From Bacteroidetes bacterium UBA2475 (lineage in GTDB: Bacteria; Bacteroidota; Bacteroidia; B-17B0; Aurantibacillaceae), in contig DDPF01000012.1 in assembly GCA_002342065.1 (NCBI GenBank), positions 186,001 to 250,000 on the forward strand: a stretch of DNA of 64,000 nt, in the 5' to 3' direction. The notes beneath the pieces were generated by a model. It saw nothing but the letters and a program-made list of their open reading frames with translations. It did no database searches and was not told where the DNA came from. The translations under genes and the position numbers were made by a program. Each line of letters starts with the position of its first letter. Position 1 is the stretch's first letter. Shown here in pieces: positions 9,360-18,750 of the stretch.

Positions 9360-10154
9360 TTATACTGCTACTGCAGCTTTGATGTGTGGATGTGGGTCGT
9401 AATTCTCTAAAGAAAAATCTTCGAATTTAAAATCAAAAATAGACTTCACATCCGGGTTTATTTTCATAAGTGGTAAAGGTCGTAAGTCGCGCGACAACTG
9501 AAGTTTAGCCTGATCGATATGATTAGAATACAAATGCGCATCGCCCAAAGTATGAATGAACTCACCTACTTTTAAATTACACACTTGTGCAACCATCATG
9601 GTTAATAATGCATACGAAGCAATATTAAAAGGCACACCTAAAAAAATATCGGCACTGCGTTGATACAACTGGCAACTTAATTTTCCGTCAGCTACATAAA
9701 ATTGAAAGAAGGCGTGGCAAGGCGGTAACTTCATTGTATTAATATCAGCCACATTCCAAGCACTAACAATTAAGCGTCTTGAATCCGGATTTTTTTTGAT
9801 CATGTCGATTACCTGCGTGATCTGATCAATATGTCCGCCATTTGGTGTTGGCCAGTTGCGCCATTGGTAGCCGTATACAGGGCCAAGGTTGCCGTTTTCA
9901 TCCGCCCAATCATCCCAAATACTTACGCCGTTATCTTTTAAATATTTAATATTTGTATCTCCTTTTAAGAACCAAAGCAATTCATGAATGATACTTTTTG
10001 TATGTAATTTTTTTGTGGTGCATAATGGAAAACCGTCTTGTAAATTAAAACGCATTTGATAACCAAAAACGCTAACTGTTCCTGTTCCGGTACGGTCGGT
10101 TTTGGTGGCGCCAACATTTAAAACATGTTGCATTAGATCGTGATATTGTTTCAT
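9360..10154 (-). CDS. thyA: Thymidylate synthase
   Basis: Converts dUMP and methylenetetrahydrofolate to dTMP and dihydrofolate. The 264-residue length equals that of classical ThyA. Visible landmarks are TKTDRTGTGTVSVFG near the N-terminus, SIIHELLWFLKGDTNIKYL, the nucleophile Cys146 in LPPCHAFFQFYV, QRSADIFLGVPFNIASYA, and YDPHPHIKAAVAV at the C-terminus. Start MKQYHDLMQHVL is standard. A TAnnTTTG promoter box sits 17 bp upstream (10171-10178, minus), beside the terminator of the large secreted-protein gene, so thyA is probably transcribed on its own. Confidence 0.98.
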   Translation of the reverse strand: MKQYHDLMQHVLNVGATKTDRTGTGTVSVFGYQMRFNLQDGFPLCTTKKLHTKSIIHELLWFLKGDTNIKYLKDNGVSIWDDWADENGNLGPVYGYQWRNWPTPNGGHIDQITQVIDMIKKNPDSRRLIVSAWNVADINTMKLPPCHAFFQFYVADGKLSCQLYQRSADIFLGVPFNIASYALLTMMVAQVCNLKVGEFIHTLGDAHLYSNHIDQAKLQLSRDLRPLPLMKINPDVKSIFDFKFEDFSLENYDPHPHIKAAVAV

Positions 10155-10170
10155 AATTCTGTAATCTATA

Positions 10171-10178
10171 CAAAAATA
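10171..10178 (-). promoter_or_regulatory. TAnnTTTG -7 box for thyA
   Basis: Minus strand reads TATTTTTG, an exact match to the Bacteroidota -7 element, 17 bp before the thyA ATG. No clear -33 element is seen because the upstream space is occupied by a terminator hairpin. Confidence 0.55.
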
Positions 10179-10179
10179 A

Positions 10180-10209
10180 AAATCCCCCGGTTTATTAACA
10201 GGGGGATTT
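10180..10209 (-). terminator. Terminator of the 1451-aa surface protein gene
   Basis: Perfect 9-bp arms, AAATCCCCC (10180-10188) and GGGGGATTT (10201-10209), with a 12-nt loop and followed on the minus strand by a T-rich run. It is 28 bp downstream of the stop of the gene at 10238-14593. Confidence 0.85.
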
Positions 10210-10237
10210 ATAAAAAGTTTTTAGATTTTAACTAGCT

Positions 10238-13200
10238 TTACCGTATGAGGTTAACATAGCCAATATACTCCTTATAGCCCTCGCCATGCACTCCCAGCAC
10301 TTTTATCTTGTAAATATAGGTAGCAACCTCAGCATCTTTGCCTTTAATAGTACCATCCCAGCCCTTACTGTAATCTCTCGAGAAATACACCTGGTTACCG
10401 TTATGTGCAAATAATTCCATTATAAAATCGTCTTTAGAAAAACCAATACCCTGTGCAATAAAAAGATCATTTTTTCCATCTCCATTTGGCGTGAATGAAT
10501 TAGGAATGTATACTGCAAAATCGTCTACCACCTCAAGCACTTTAAATACGGTATCTGCACAACCAAGGTCGGTAATAGAAATAAGCATTACAGGGTATTT
10601 TCCTACTTCAGAATAATAACGGATAGGGTATGCTGTTGATGTAGAATCATAACCAGTTTGTCCAGGCCTATTAAACATCCAGGTTTGTGAAACTATTGGT
10701 CCGTTTTGTGCACTTGGAAAAAAGACAACCTGGTTGCCGCTAATAGTAGGCAGTTCGGGTATATAAGTAAAATCTGCCTTAGGGCTTGGATTTACTACGA
10801 TCGGATCTAAGTATTGGAATTTACCAGAACAACCGTTTGTGCCCTTGGTTAAAATATTAAGTGTGTAAGTTCCTGCATCAGGGAGGCAATAATAAAAACT
10901 ATCGGCCTCTAACGGTGAAACACCATTTCCAAAATCGTAAGTTACAGACAAAGCATCTGTACCGATCTTAGCATTATAGAATGCGCAAAAAGGTTCGCAA
11001 CCAATTGCATTTTCCATGCGCAGATCCGGTAACGGTGGTTGTTTTACATTAATGGTAAATGTGTAAGCTATTGTATAGGTTGGACAAGCAATATCATAAG
11101 CATAAATATTATAGATCACAGTTCCAAATGGTGTAGAGGTTTGAAGGCTGCCAGTTGGAGAACTTAAGAAACTTTCGGGATTCCATGTATAGGCATAGTT
11201 TGCTGAGCCGCCATGAGAACCAACTTTAAGTTTAACACTGTCGCCTCTGCAAATTGTTGTATTGGTTGGCACTAAAGTATATTGAATCGGTGTGGATACA
11301 TCTAGCTGTACAGTTTCGGTTGTAGCACAAAAACCAATTGACGCTGTTAAACTATACGTACCCGCATGAGTTAAATTAATATTTGAAATGTTTAAATTTT
11401 GTGCATTTGAAATAACACCACTTGCATTTTGCCATGTGTAAGACGATGCACCGGCAGGACCCGGAATAGTTAACATAGAATTATAACAGGCAAATTGTGA
11501 TGCTGGTAATGTAAATGAAATTACCGGGTTAACAATTAAGTTTAATGTGTTTGAGTTGGTACAGGTTAAGAAGCCATTTGTGTATTGAGTTGTAATTGTA
11601 TATATACCTGCAGCTGTAACTGGAGTATTATATATGGTTGCGTTTGCAACTGCTGCCGTGTAACTGCTCGGCCCATTCCAGAAATAAGATACGGCACCAA
11701 GGGAGTTGGCTTGTAAAACATTTGTTTGTAAAGCACAACCATTCATGATTGAATTTACGGTTATAGAATTAATTGCTACAACAGCTATTTGATTTGTGCC
11801 CGTATTGGTACAACTCACAGAACCAATGGCGAATACCGCAGTAGATGTATATACACCTGCACCATTTTGCTGGATATTTACAATTGAAGTTGAAGCTAAA
11901 TTAGAAGAGAAACTATTTGGTCCATTCCATGAATACGACACGGCGCCTGGCGCATTTGTAGAAAGGGTTGCTGTTGCATTTTGACAAATATTATTAGGAA
12001 GAAGAACATTAACCGCGGGTGTGGCAACCACCGAAACGTTAGATACGCCAGTTGTTGCGCAGGTTAAGCTTCCGTTGGCAAAAAGAGCAGTTGCAGTATA
12101 GTTACCTGCACCTGTTGGCAAAATACTTATTATAGTAGCGTTTTGAATTGGCGAAGTATAAGCGGCCGGCCCAGACCATGAATAAGATATTGCTGAAGCA
12201 GCATTGGCCAATAAATTTAAATTGGCTCCTTCGCATAATGTAAATGTTGGTGTAACGGTAATTGTACTGGTACCAACTACATTTATTTGATTTGTGGAAG
12301 TATTAGAGCAGGTCAACGTGCCAATTGAAAATAAGGCTGTAGTTGAATATACGCCTGCGCCAACTGTTTGAATGTTTGGAATATTAGGCGCAGCAATATT
12401 TGAAATAAATCCGTTTGGCCCGGCCCATGCATAAGACAATGCGCCCGGCGCAGCGGCAGATAAGTTAAGCGTTGTATTCTGACAAATGTTAGCAGGATAA
12501 GTAACAGTTATAGTTGGTGTTGCAACTACCGATACATTGGAGACTGCAGAAGTGTTACAGGTTAAAAAACCATTTGTGAAAAAAGCTGTTGCTGTATAGT
12601 TACCTGAGCTGGAAGGCTGTATGGCAACGACCGTTGGGTTTTGTAAAGCAGAAGTAAATACACCAGGGCCATTCCACGAATAAGAAACCGCAGATGTAGC
12701 GCTTGAAAGTAAATTTAAATTAGCGCCTTCGCATAGCGTAAATGTTGGTGTTACTGTTACAGGATTTGTAACAACAACACTTATTTGATTAGTGCCGGTT
12801 GTTGTGCAGCTTACAGTGCCAATTGCGAAAGTTGCAGTTGCAGTGTATACACCTGAACCGACCGGTTGAATATTTACGATCGAAGGCGATGCAATATTTG
12901 AAGTAAAAGTGTTTGGCCCGGCCCATGTGTAACCCAGGGCACCAGTTGCGCTGGCAGTCATGTTAGCTGTTACATTTTGACAAATGTTATTTGGAACAGT
13001 AACCGTTACCGGCGATGTTGCAACAACCGACACGTTTGAAACAGCTCCTGTTGTACAGGTTATGGAGCCATTAGTAAAAAGAGCAGTCACAAAATAATTG
13101 CCTGCTTCTGTAGGTGAAATTGATGTTCGTGTTGGATTTTGTAAACCGGAAGTATAAGTTCCAGGCCCGGCCCATGAATAAGAAACTGCACCACCTGCAC

Positions 13201-14593
13201 TGGAAGTTAAATTTAAATTCGAGCCCTCACACAATGTAAAATTTTGTGTAATAGCAACGGTGTTAGTTGCAACTACATCTATTTGCATGGTGTTTGTTAT
13301 TGGACAAGCGATCCCGTTAAAATTAATATTTGAACTCACCGTATAAATTCCTGATGAAGCGGGTTGAATGGTATTGATAGTTGGATTTTGTAATCCTGAA
13401 GCATAGGCGCCCGGCCCTGCCCACGCATAAGCAGTGGCAGTTGGCATTGACGATGTTAAGTTTACCGTACCACCCTGACAAGCATTACTGCTTGTACTTA
13501 CTGTTATTGAATGATTGGGTGCCACGTTAACCTGCGTGGTTTGTGCACCAGTGCAACCATTCGTGTAACTCGCAGTTATCGAGAAGGTACCAATATTTGG
13601 TGTTGTAATATTTGGAATAGAGATGGATGTTGTTGCAAAAGTAGAAGTTGGAGAAGCTGGCCCTGCGACACTGAATGAGCCGCTACCTGTTGGATTAATC
13701 GTAAAATTTGCGTTACTTCCATAACAGAAGTTAGTTGGCGTTGTAACTGAAATTGGAATAACAGGATTGATAGTTAAAGTAAATGTTGTTTGATCTGCGA
13801 TAGCTGCTGCAGAAGTATTTAAACCTTGCGCCTGAACTGTATAAACCTGATTAACCAAAGAGCTAACGGTGAACGAAGGATTTGTTTGTACCACTGCACC
13901 GGGATAAAGGGTATACGTTCCGCTACTTGCATTAACCCATGTACCTGTAAAAACCGCTAACTGCCCCGGGCATGCCGTAAGGTTTGGGAATAATAGTGGA
14001 TTACACGAAACGCCTGCGCTACCTGTATTAGCAAATGAAACAGGTGTATTTACCCCACTTGGGTTTGTTATTAAAATAATATATTGTTGTCCTTGCACAA
14101 CCGGAATGGAAGGTTGAAAATTACAAAATGATCCGCCCGCAGGAACTGTTCCCATACCGGTACCACCAGATCCGGTACAATTCCAGTTACATGCAACAGG
14201 AGGTAAAGTGTTACTAAAAATATCGTTACAGGCCGTTGGCGAATATAGCCACATGATCCAATCATAATTTCCTGCCTGAGGAAATGCTGAACCAAACGCG
14301 CCAAAAGAAAAACCTAAGTTTCCGGAAGAAGTAATGTTTAACATTAACCATTGAGGATTAGCAACATTTGTAAACATACAACCTGCATTTACAGCTTGTG
14401 GATTACCAAATGGATTACTAACATTTAAACCTGGTGTTAAACCAGTACCTGCACTTGCTGAAAAACTAAAAAGAGAATTGGTGCAAAGATTTTGTGTATT
14501 GGCACATGCGGCTGGATTTTGAGAATAAAAATTATTCTTTGATCCAACGATCAAAATACAAATGATAAATATTTTAAAGAAAATTTTATTCAT
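10238..14593 (-). CDS. Giant Ig-like repeat protein with gliding-motility C-terminal domain (T9SS type B)
   Basis: 1451 residues. Signal peptide, then a Cys-rich N-terminal domain (to about 270), about ten PKD/Ig-like modules of 80-85 residues, a PKD-like region (about 1200-1350) and the TIGR04131-type C-terminal domain (VYIPNSFTPNGDGKNDLF to the end) recognised by the type IX secretion system. Modules share the pattern Cys near the start, Y-W-x-GP in the middle and a G-x-Y-T-x-T strand. Six of them form three tandem A-B dimers of 166 residues. Expected to be exported across the outer membrane and act as an adhesin or matrix protein; ligand unknown. It has its own promoter (14652-14659) and terminator. 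The paralogues immediately upstream share its C-terminal half. Confidence 0.9.
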   Translation of the reverse strand: MNKIFFKIFIICILIVGSKNNFYSQNPAACANTQNLCTNSLFSFSASAGTGLTPGLNVSNPFGNPQAVNAGCMFTNVANPQWLMLNITSSGNLGFSFGAFGSAFPQAGNYDWIMWLYSPTACNDIFSNTLPPVACNWNCTGSGGTGMGTVPAGGSFCNFQPSIPVVQGQQYIILITNPSGVNTPVSFANTGSAGVSCNPLLFPNLTACPGQLAVFTGTWVNASSGTYTLYPGAVVQTNPSFTVSSLVNQVYTVQAQGLNTSAAAIADQTTFTLTINPVIPISVTTPTNFCYGSNANFTINPTGSGSFSVAGPASPTSTFATTSISIPNITTPNIGTFSITASYTNGCTGAQTTQVNVAPNHSITVSTSSNACQGGTVNLTSSMPTATAYAWAGPGAYASGLQNPTINTIQPASSGIYTVSSNINFNGIACPITNTMQIDVVATNTVAITQNFTLCEGSNLNLTSSAGGAVSYSWAGPGTYTSGLQNPTRTSISPTEAGNYFVTALFTNGSITCTTGAVSNVSVVATSPVTVTVPNNICQNVTANMTASATGALGYTWAGPNTFTSNIASPSIVNIQPVGSGVYTATATFAIGTVSCTTTGTNQISVVVTNPVTVTPTFTLCEGANLNLLSSATSAVSYSWNGPGVFTSALQNPTVVAIQPSSSGNYTATAFFTNGFLTCNTSAVSNVSVVATPTITVTYPANICQNTTLNLSAAAPGALSYAWAGPNGFISNIAAPNIPNIQTVGAGVYSTTALFSIGTLTCSNTSTNQINVVGTSTITVTPTFTLCEGANLNLLANAASAISYSWSGPAAYTSPIQNATIISILPTGAGNYTATALFANGSLTCATTGVSNVSVVATPAVNVLLPNNICQNATATLSTNAPGAVSYSWNGPNSFSSNLASTSIVNIQQNGAGVYTSTAVFAIGSVSCTNTGTNQIAVVAINSITVNSIMNGCALQTNVLQANSLGAVSYFWNGPSSYTAAVANATIYNTPVTAAGIYTITTQYTNGFLTCTNSNTLNLIVNPVISFTLPASQFACYNSMLTIPGPAGASSYTWQNASGVISNAQNLNISNINLTHAGTYSLTASIGFCATTETVQLDVSTPIQYTLVPTNTTICRGDSVKLKVGSHGGSANYAYTWNPESFLSSPTGSLQTSTPFGTVIYNIYAYDIACPTYTIAYTFTINVKQPPLPDLRMENAIGCEPFCAFYNAKIGTDALSVTYDFGNGVSPLEADSFYYCLPDAGTYTLNILTKGTNGCSGKFQYLDPIVVNPSPKADFTYIPELPTISGNQVVFFPSAQNGPIVSQTWMFNRPGQTGYDSTSTAYPIRYYSEVGKYPVMLISITDLGCADTVFKVLEVVDDFAVYIPNSFTPNGDGKNDLFIAQGIGFSKDDFIMELFAHNGNQVYFSRDYSKGWDGTIKGKDAEVATYIYKIKVLGVHGEGYKEYIGYVNLIR
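11770..13265 (-). repeat. Three tandem 498-bp (166-aa) A-B Ig-like dimers
   Basis: Equivalent bases around the A-module motif TLCEGxNLNL recur at about 13221, 12723 and 12225, spaced exactly 498 bp. B-module motifs (NICQNxT) lie between them. Each dimer contains an A module ending SNVSVVAT and a B module ending TNQIxVV. Boundaries are approximate. Confidence 0.8.
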
Positions 14594-14609
14594 TAAAAAG
14601 AAAGTGCAT
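14586..14609 (-). other. Possible 7-codon leader ORF overlapping the surface-protein start
   Basis: Minus strand has AGGAG five bases before an ATG opening MHFLFNE, whose stop lies inside the first codons of the 1451-aa protein gene. A good Shine-Dalgarno is unusual in Bacteroidota. Could be chance, or could load ribosomes for the downstream start. Confidence 0.25.
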
Positions 14610-14651
14610 TTTTCTCCTAAAAGGTTTTAAAAAACACAAAATTTGACCATA

Positions 14652-14659
14652 CAAAGTTA
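14652..14659 (-). promoter_or_regulatory. TAnnTTTG -7 box for the 1451-aa surface protein
   Basis: Minus strand TAACTTTG (followed by TAT) matches the Bacteroidota -7 element exactly, 58 bp upstream of the ATG. The same TAACTTTGTAT string precedes the paralogue at 22416-22423. Confidence 0.6.
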
Positions 14660-14665
14660 TGAAAT

Positions 14666-14718
14666 TTATTGAGAAGGGACAGCTTCTCCCTAAGCAAAAC
14701 CGCGGTTTTGCTCAATAA
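14666..14718. promoter_or_regulatory. Nested dyads just upstream of the -7 box (cruciform-like)
   Basis: Outer arms TTATTGAG (14666-14673) and CTCAATAA (14711-14718) enclose GAGAAG...CTTCTC and a perfect 20-bp palindrome AGCAAAACCGCGGTTTTGCT (14693-14712). The block begins 6 bp upstream of the TAACTTTG box, where an activator or repressor would bind. Some arms overlap, so not all pairings can form at once. Confidence 0.5.
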
Positions 14719-14737
14719 GATAACGTAATCTTAAAAA

Positions 14738-14755
14738 ATACCCACGGAAGGGTAT
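14738..14755. promoter_or_regulatory. ATACCC-N6-GGGTAT dyad
   Basis: Perfect 6-bp arms (14738-14743 and 14750-14755). The same architecture occurs at 50789-50806 and a near match at 63188-63204, all intergenic. It lies next to the terminator of the paralogue at 14809-18513, so it might belong to transcript ends rather than to regulation. Confidence 0.4.
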
Positions 14756-14790
14756 AAAAAAATCCCTCCCGTTAAAACGGAAGGGATCTT
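14756..14790 (-). terminator. Terminator of the 1234-aa surface protein gene
   Basis: ATCCCTCCCGTT (14762-14773) pairs with AACGGAAGGGAT (14776-14787) with one mismatch, and the minus strand continues into a run of seven T. It closely resembles the hairpin at 18700-18733 behind the neighbouring paralogue. Confidence 0.85.
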
Positions 14791-14808
14791 AATAAAATTT
14801 TCTTTTTA

Positions 14809-17800
14809 TTATTTCATTAATGTAACGTGACCTCTGTATTCTTTTTTACCTTCGCCATTAGCTCCAGTTGCAAAGATCTTGTAAATATAAACACCATCTT
14901 GAGCAGGGATACCTTTAGCTGTACCATCCCAACCTTTGGTAACGTCTTTAGACTGATATATTAAATGTCCCCAACGATCAAATATTTCCATACTATAACC
15001 TGTTGATTTAAGACCTAATCCTTTTACATTAAACACCTCATTATTTCCGTCACCATTTGGTGTAAATGTGTTTGGAATGAACACGTTAAAGTCTTCAACT
15101 ATATCAAGGAATTTAACTACGCTATCCACACAGCCTTTATCTGTTCTTTGAATCAACATCACTGGATATTTACCCGGAGTTTCAAAAATACGTTGTGGAT
15201 GCTCCACATTAGCTGTATCATATCCATCAATACCGGTTCCTGAGAACATCCAGTTTATGCTAGCTATTGGACCATATTGGTGAGTTGGATTAAAAGTAAC
15301 CTGGTTATTGCTGGTAGTAATAACTTCAGGATCCCAATGAAAATCAGAACGTGGTTTTGGCCAAACAACAATTGGATATGGGTAATCATAAACACCTTTA
15401 CAACCATTTATACCTACTGATGATATTTTTAAATTATAAATGCCGGGCTCTGTAAGGCAGTGGTAGAAACTATCTGTTTGAAGTATTTGCCCACCACCAA
15501 AATCGAAAGCTGTAACAGCGGCTTGGTTTTGTGTTTTTGTATTATAAAATAAACATAACGGTTCGCAACCTTGTGCTTTATCTAATTGAAGATCAGGCAT
15601 AGGAGGTTGACCAACTGTAACTGTAAACGTGTAAAAAACCGTGTAGTTCGGACAAGCAATATCGTAACCGGCGAGGTTATAAACTGTTGTTCCTAAAGGA
15701 TGTCCGTATTGCACGCTGCCTGTTGGTGATCCTAAGAATACACCGGGTGTCCAAACATAAGCGTAATTCTGACTACCACCAGTAGATCCAACAATTAACT
15801 TAACACTATCTCCTCTACAAATTGTTTGGTTCGGCGGCGTTAACGTGTAAGCAAGTGGCGTTAATACATCTATTTGTATTTTTTGAGTTGTGATACAAGG
15901 ACCTAACTGAACATTTAATGTATATGTTCCTGCCTGGTTTGGTTGAATTGCAGGTATAGTAAGGTTTTGAGAGTTAGAGGTAAATCCTGTTGAACCAACC
16001 CACGTGTAAGTGGTTGCACCACCCGGGCCGGCAACATTCAATAAAGAATTATAACACATTTGTCTGTATGCATCTAACGTAAATGTTATTCTTGGATTTA
16101 CAGTTAACTGAACCGTGTTTTGATTATAACAAATTAGCGAACCGTTATTGTACGAAGTAAATACAGTATAGATACCCGTAGCTGCCGGCGTTGGCAAATA
16201 CATAGTTACGTTAGCTCCTTGTGCATTGTAACCGTTAGGGCCACTCCACGAATAAGTTGCAGCACCTTGTGAAGCTGAATTTAATGAAGCATTATTAGGT
16301 TCGCAAACACTTACAGTGGGTGTTACATTAACAGCATTAACAGGAACAACCGATATTTGGTTTGAGCCGGTAATTGTACAACTAACACTGCCAATGGCAA
16401 AAGTTGCTGTTGAGAAATATGTTCCTGCATTGGCTGGTTGAATATTAGGAATTGATGCGGCCTGTAAATTAGAACTAAAGTTGTTTGGTCCTATCCATGA
16501 ATAACCAACAGCACCAGGTGCTAAAGCACTAATATTAGCGGTTGCAAACTGACAAATATTATTGGGAACTGTAACAACAACCGGCGATGTTGCAACTACC
16601 GATACATTTGTTACAGCGTTTGAAGTACAAACTAAAGTTGTTACCGGACTTGTAAAAAATGCAGTTACGTTATAGTTACCTGAGTTGGCAGGCATTAAAT
16701 TAGGAATACTTGGATTTTGAATTACAGATGTAAACGGTGCAGGGCCAGTCCATGAAAATGAAGTTGCTCCCGGTGCACTTGAAACCAGATTTAAATTTGC
16801 ACCCTGACAAAGTGTGAAACTAGGGGTAACTAACACTTGGGCTACAGGCACAACAGCCATATTTGTTGAGCCTGAAGCCTGACAGACACCACCATTAGTA
16901 AATGTATTTATTACCGTAACAGAAAAAGTTCCTGAATCATTTGGCACAGGGCTTGCGATTTGCGGATTTTGTGAATTTGAATTATAGCCATTAGGTCCAA
17001 CCCATGCGTAGGTTGTTACACCTGCCACAGTGCTATTAACAGAAAGTGTTACAGGAACACCCTGGCAAACAGGGCCGTTATTGGTTACCGTGGCTATTGT
17101 TGGTGTTGGATTAACCGTTACCTGCGCGGTTTGTGTGCCAACACAACCGGCAGTATTTGTAAACGACACAGAGTAAACCGTTGTAGCCATTGGATTGGCT
17201 GTGACGTTTGGACCACTGATAGTACTTAGTGAAGCTCCCGGAGCCCATGTATATGTAGGCGCACCGTTAGCAGTTAAGTTTACAGAATTACCACTACAAA
17301 TCGTACCACTTGTAATTGTTATTGGATTTAAAGGAGTTGTTGTTACCGAAACGACTGCGCTTCCGGTTTTGCAACCAAGATTATCGGCAACGTTTACAGT
17401 ATATGTACCTGATAAAAGATTTGTAGCAACCGAAGTACTTTGAGCTGTAGGCGTCCAAGTGTAAGTATAGGCAGGGTTACCACCTAAAACAGTTACCGTT
17501 GCGTTTGATGTTGGGCACGAAGGTGTACTCATTGCAGTTACTGTTAAACAAGGGCCTGTTTGCCAAAACATACCAGCCATATTTAATGAGTAACAATCGC
17601 CCGTACTGGTTATTCCATAGTTAGCAGTTGTTTGTCCGTTAACAGCGGGGCCACCCGGAGCAGTTATATAATCCCAACATTGCTGATTGGCTACAGGATA
17701 ACCTGCATTGTTAACTAAACTGTTCATTCTTAAATTAGGAGACGAAATTTTTTGAAGATCACCAACAACCATAAAGTTTGTAGTACTTGTAGGATTTCCG

Positions 17801-18513
17801 CAAACATTAAAACCGGCAATAACACTATTGATAGTTCCACCAACACCAACCTGGCAACCGTCGGCAATAACAATACTTCCGGTAATATTCAAAGCAGGAT
17901 CCACATAAACAATAAATAAAGTTGCGCCATCGGTATCTTTTGAAGGAGTTTGAGGCATTACGGGACAACCCGAAAGTGAGTAAGTACCATTTCCTGTAAT
18001 AATTGAAGTAACATTAGCGCGTGCAGTCCACGTACCGCCATAACCCCAACATTTATCAGTATGAAAACCTATTTGTGTCATTGCAAAAACCTGACTTGTT
18101 GCAGATGGATTTACTATAGTAGCATTAAAATTACCAGAACCCGTTGCGCCAGAGCCACCAGCATACAAAAATGCAGCCTGAATAATAGCGCCGGCAGGAA
18201 TACCTGCAACAACTATTGGACATGGCTGAGTTGTGCCAGTTCCTGGAGGAACTCCACCAAAAACCCTTTTATGAAGTCTTGCTGAAACCTGTGTATACCC
18301 TAATCCACAAGCAGTTTGCGTATATGTTGTAGCAATTGAGCCATTTCCATTCATCACACTATTGTTCGAATTTCCTCCTTTAGGTCCGCCAGGTGTTGGT
18401 GCAACATAGCAAGTTGGGCAAGGTGTACCTGGTAATGGATTATTGTATGTTTGTGCGGATACAGAAACATTTAACAACAAACAAACAAAGAGAAATTTTA
18501 AGAAGTTTTTCAT
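14809..18513 (-). CDS. Giant secreted protein with SprB-like and Ig-like modules, T9SS type B C-terminus
   Basis: 1234 residues. Signal peptide (MKNFLKFLFVCLLLNVSVSA), then a unique N-terminal beta-rich domain of about 300 residues (IIQAAFLYAGGSG; DGATLFIVYVDP) that I cannot assign. Next comes a segment resembling one SprB repeat (GGNPAYTYTWTPT... GTYTVNVADNLGC, near 345-395), several Ig-like modules including one A-B dimer homologous to those of the 1451-aa neighbour, a PKD-like region and the gliding-motility C-terminal domain (VFIPNTFTPNGDGNNEVF). From about residue 840 it is very similar by eye to the paralogue at 18751-22323. Expected at the cell surface via the type IX secretion system. 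No exact TAnnTTTG box upstream; a GGGG/CCCT imperfect dyad lies at about 18565-18580. Confidence 0.9.
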   Translation of the reverse strand: MKNFLKFLFVCLLLNVSVSAQTYNNPLPGTPCPTCYVAPTPGGPKGGNSNNSVMNGNGSIATTYTQTACGLGYTQVSARLHKRVFGGVPPGTGTTQPCPIVVAGIPAGAIIQAAFLYAGGSGATGSGNFNATIVNPSATSQVFAMTQIGFHTDKCWGYGGTWTARANVTSIITGNGTYSLSGCPVMPQTPSKDTDGATLFIVYVDPALNITGSIVIADGCQVGVGGTINSVIAGFNVCGNPTSTTNFMVVGDLQKISSPNLRMNSLVNNAGYPVANQQCWDYITAPGGPAVNGQTTANYGITSTGDCYSLNMAGMFWQTGPCLTVTAMSTPSCPTSNATVTVLGGNPAYTYTWTPTAQSTSVATNLLSGTYTVNVADNLGCKTGSAVVSVTTTPLNPITITSGTICSGNSVNLTANGAPTYTWAPGASLSTISGPNVTANPMATTVYSVSFTNTAGCVGTQTAQVTVNPTPTIATVTNNGPVCQGVPVTLSVNSTVAGVTTYAWVGPNGYNSNSQNPQIASPVPNDSGTFSVTVINTFTNGGVCQASGSTNMAVVPVAQVLVTPSFTLCQGANLNLVSSAPGATSFSWTGPAPFTSVIQNPSIPNLMPANSGNYNVTAFFTSPVTTLVCTSNAVTNVSVVATSPVVVTVPNNICQFATANISALAPGAVGYSWIGPNNFSSNLQAASIPNIQPANAGTYFSTATFAIGSVSCTITGSNQISVVPVNAVNVTPTVSVCEPNNASLNSASQGAATYSWSGPNGYNAQGANVTMYLPTPAATGIYTVFTSYNNGSLICYNQNTVQLTVNPRITFTLDAYRQMCYNSLLNVAGPGGATTYTWVGSTGFTSNSQNLTIPAIQPNQAGTYTLNVQLGPCITTQKIQIDVLTPLAYTLTPPNQTICRGDSVKLIVGSTGGSQNYAYVWTPGVFLGSPTGSVQYGHPLGTTVYNLAGYDIACPNYTVFYTFTVTVGQPPMPDLQLDKAQGCEPLCLFYNTKTQNQAAVTAFDFGGGQILQTDSFYHCLTEPGIYNLKISSVGINGCKGVYDYPYPIVVWPKPRSDFHWDPEVITTSNNQVTFNPTHQYGPIASINWMFSGTGIDGYDTANVEHPQRIFETPGKYPVMLIQRTDKGCVDSVVKFLDIVEDFNVFIPNTFTPNGDGNNEVFNVKGLGLKSTGYSMEIFDRWGHLIYQSKDVTKGWDGTAKGIPAQDGVYIYKIFATGANGEGKKEYRGHVTLMK

Positions 18514-18699
18514 TAGGGTATATGTTTATATAAAGATATTGTTTCAGAGAAGGTTTAACAAATTATTCCCTCATTTTTAGGGGTGGTTCACGAAGTATGC
18601 AAAGCGCGTTTTCAACTTAAACCGTTTTAATTAACAAAAAGTTAAGAAAAATCAACTTTTTAACAATTCAAAAGAAATGAATGCGACCTGTTAAAAATA

Positions 18700-18733
18700 A
18701 AAGATCCCTCCCGTTTTAACGAGAGGGATCTTT
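18700..18733 (-). terminator. Terminator of the 1205-aa surface protein gene
   Basis: AAAGATCCCTC (18700-18710) pairs perfectly with GAGGGATCTTT (18723-18733) with inner CGTT/AACG pairing, followed on the minus strand by a T-rich tract. Shares ATCCCTCCCGTT with the terminator at 14762. Confidence 0.88.
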
Positions 18734-18750
18734 GTCAAATTTTAATTTAT

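Noticed and set aside
10238..14593. Repeats of the giant protein as a sign of a mobile element or toxin
   Set aside because: No integrase, transposase, toxin domain or immunity gene; the T9SS sorting domain explains it as a surface protein.
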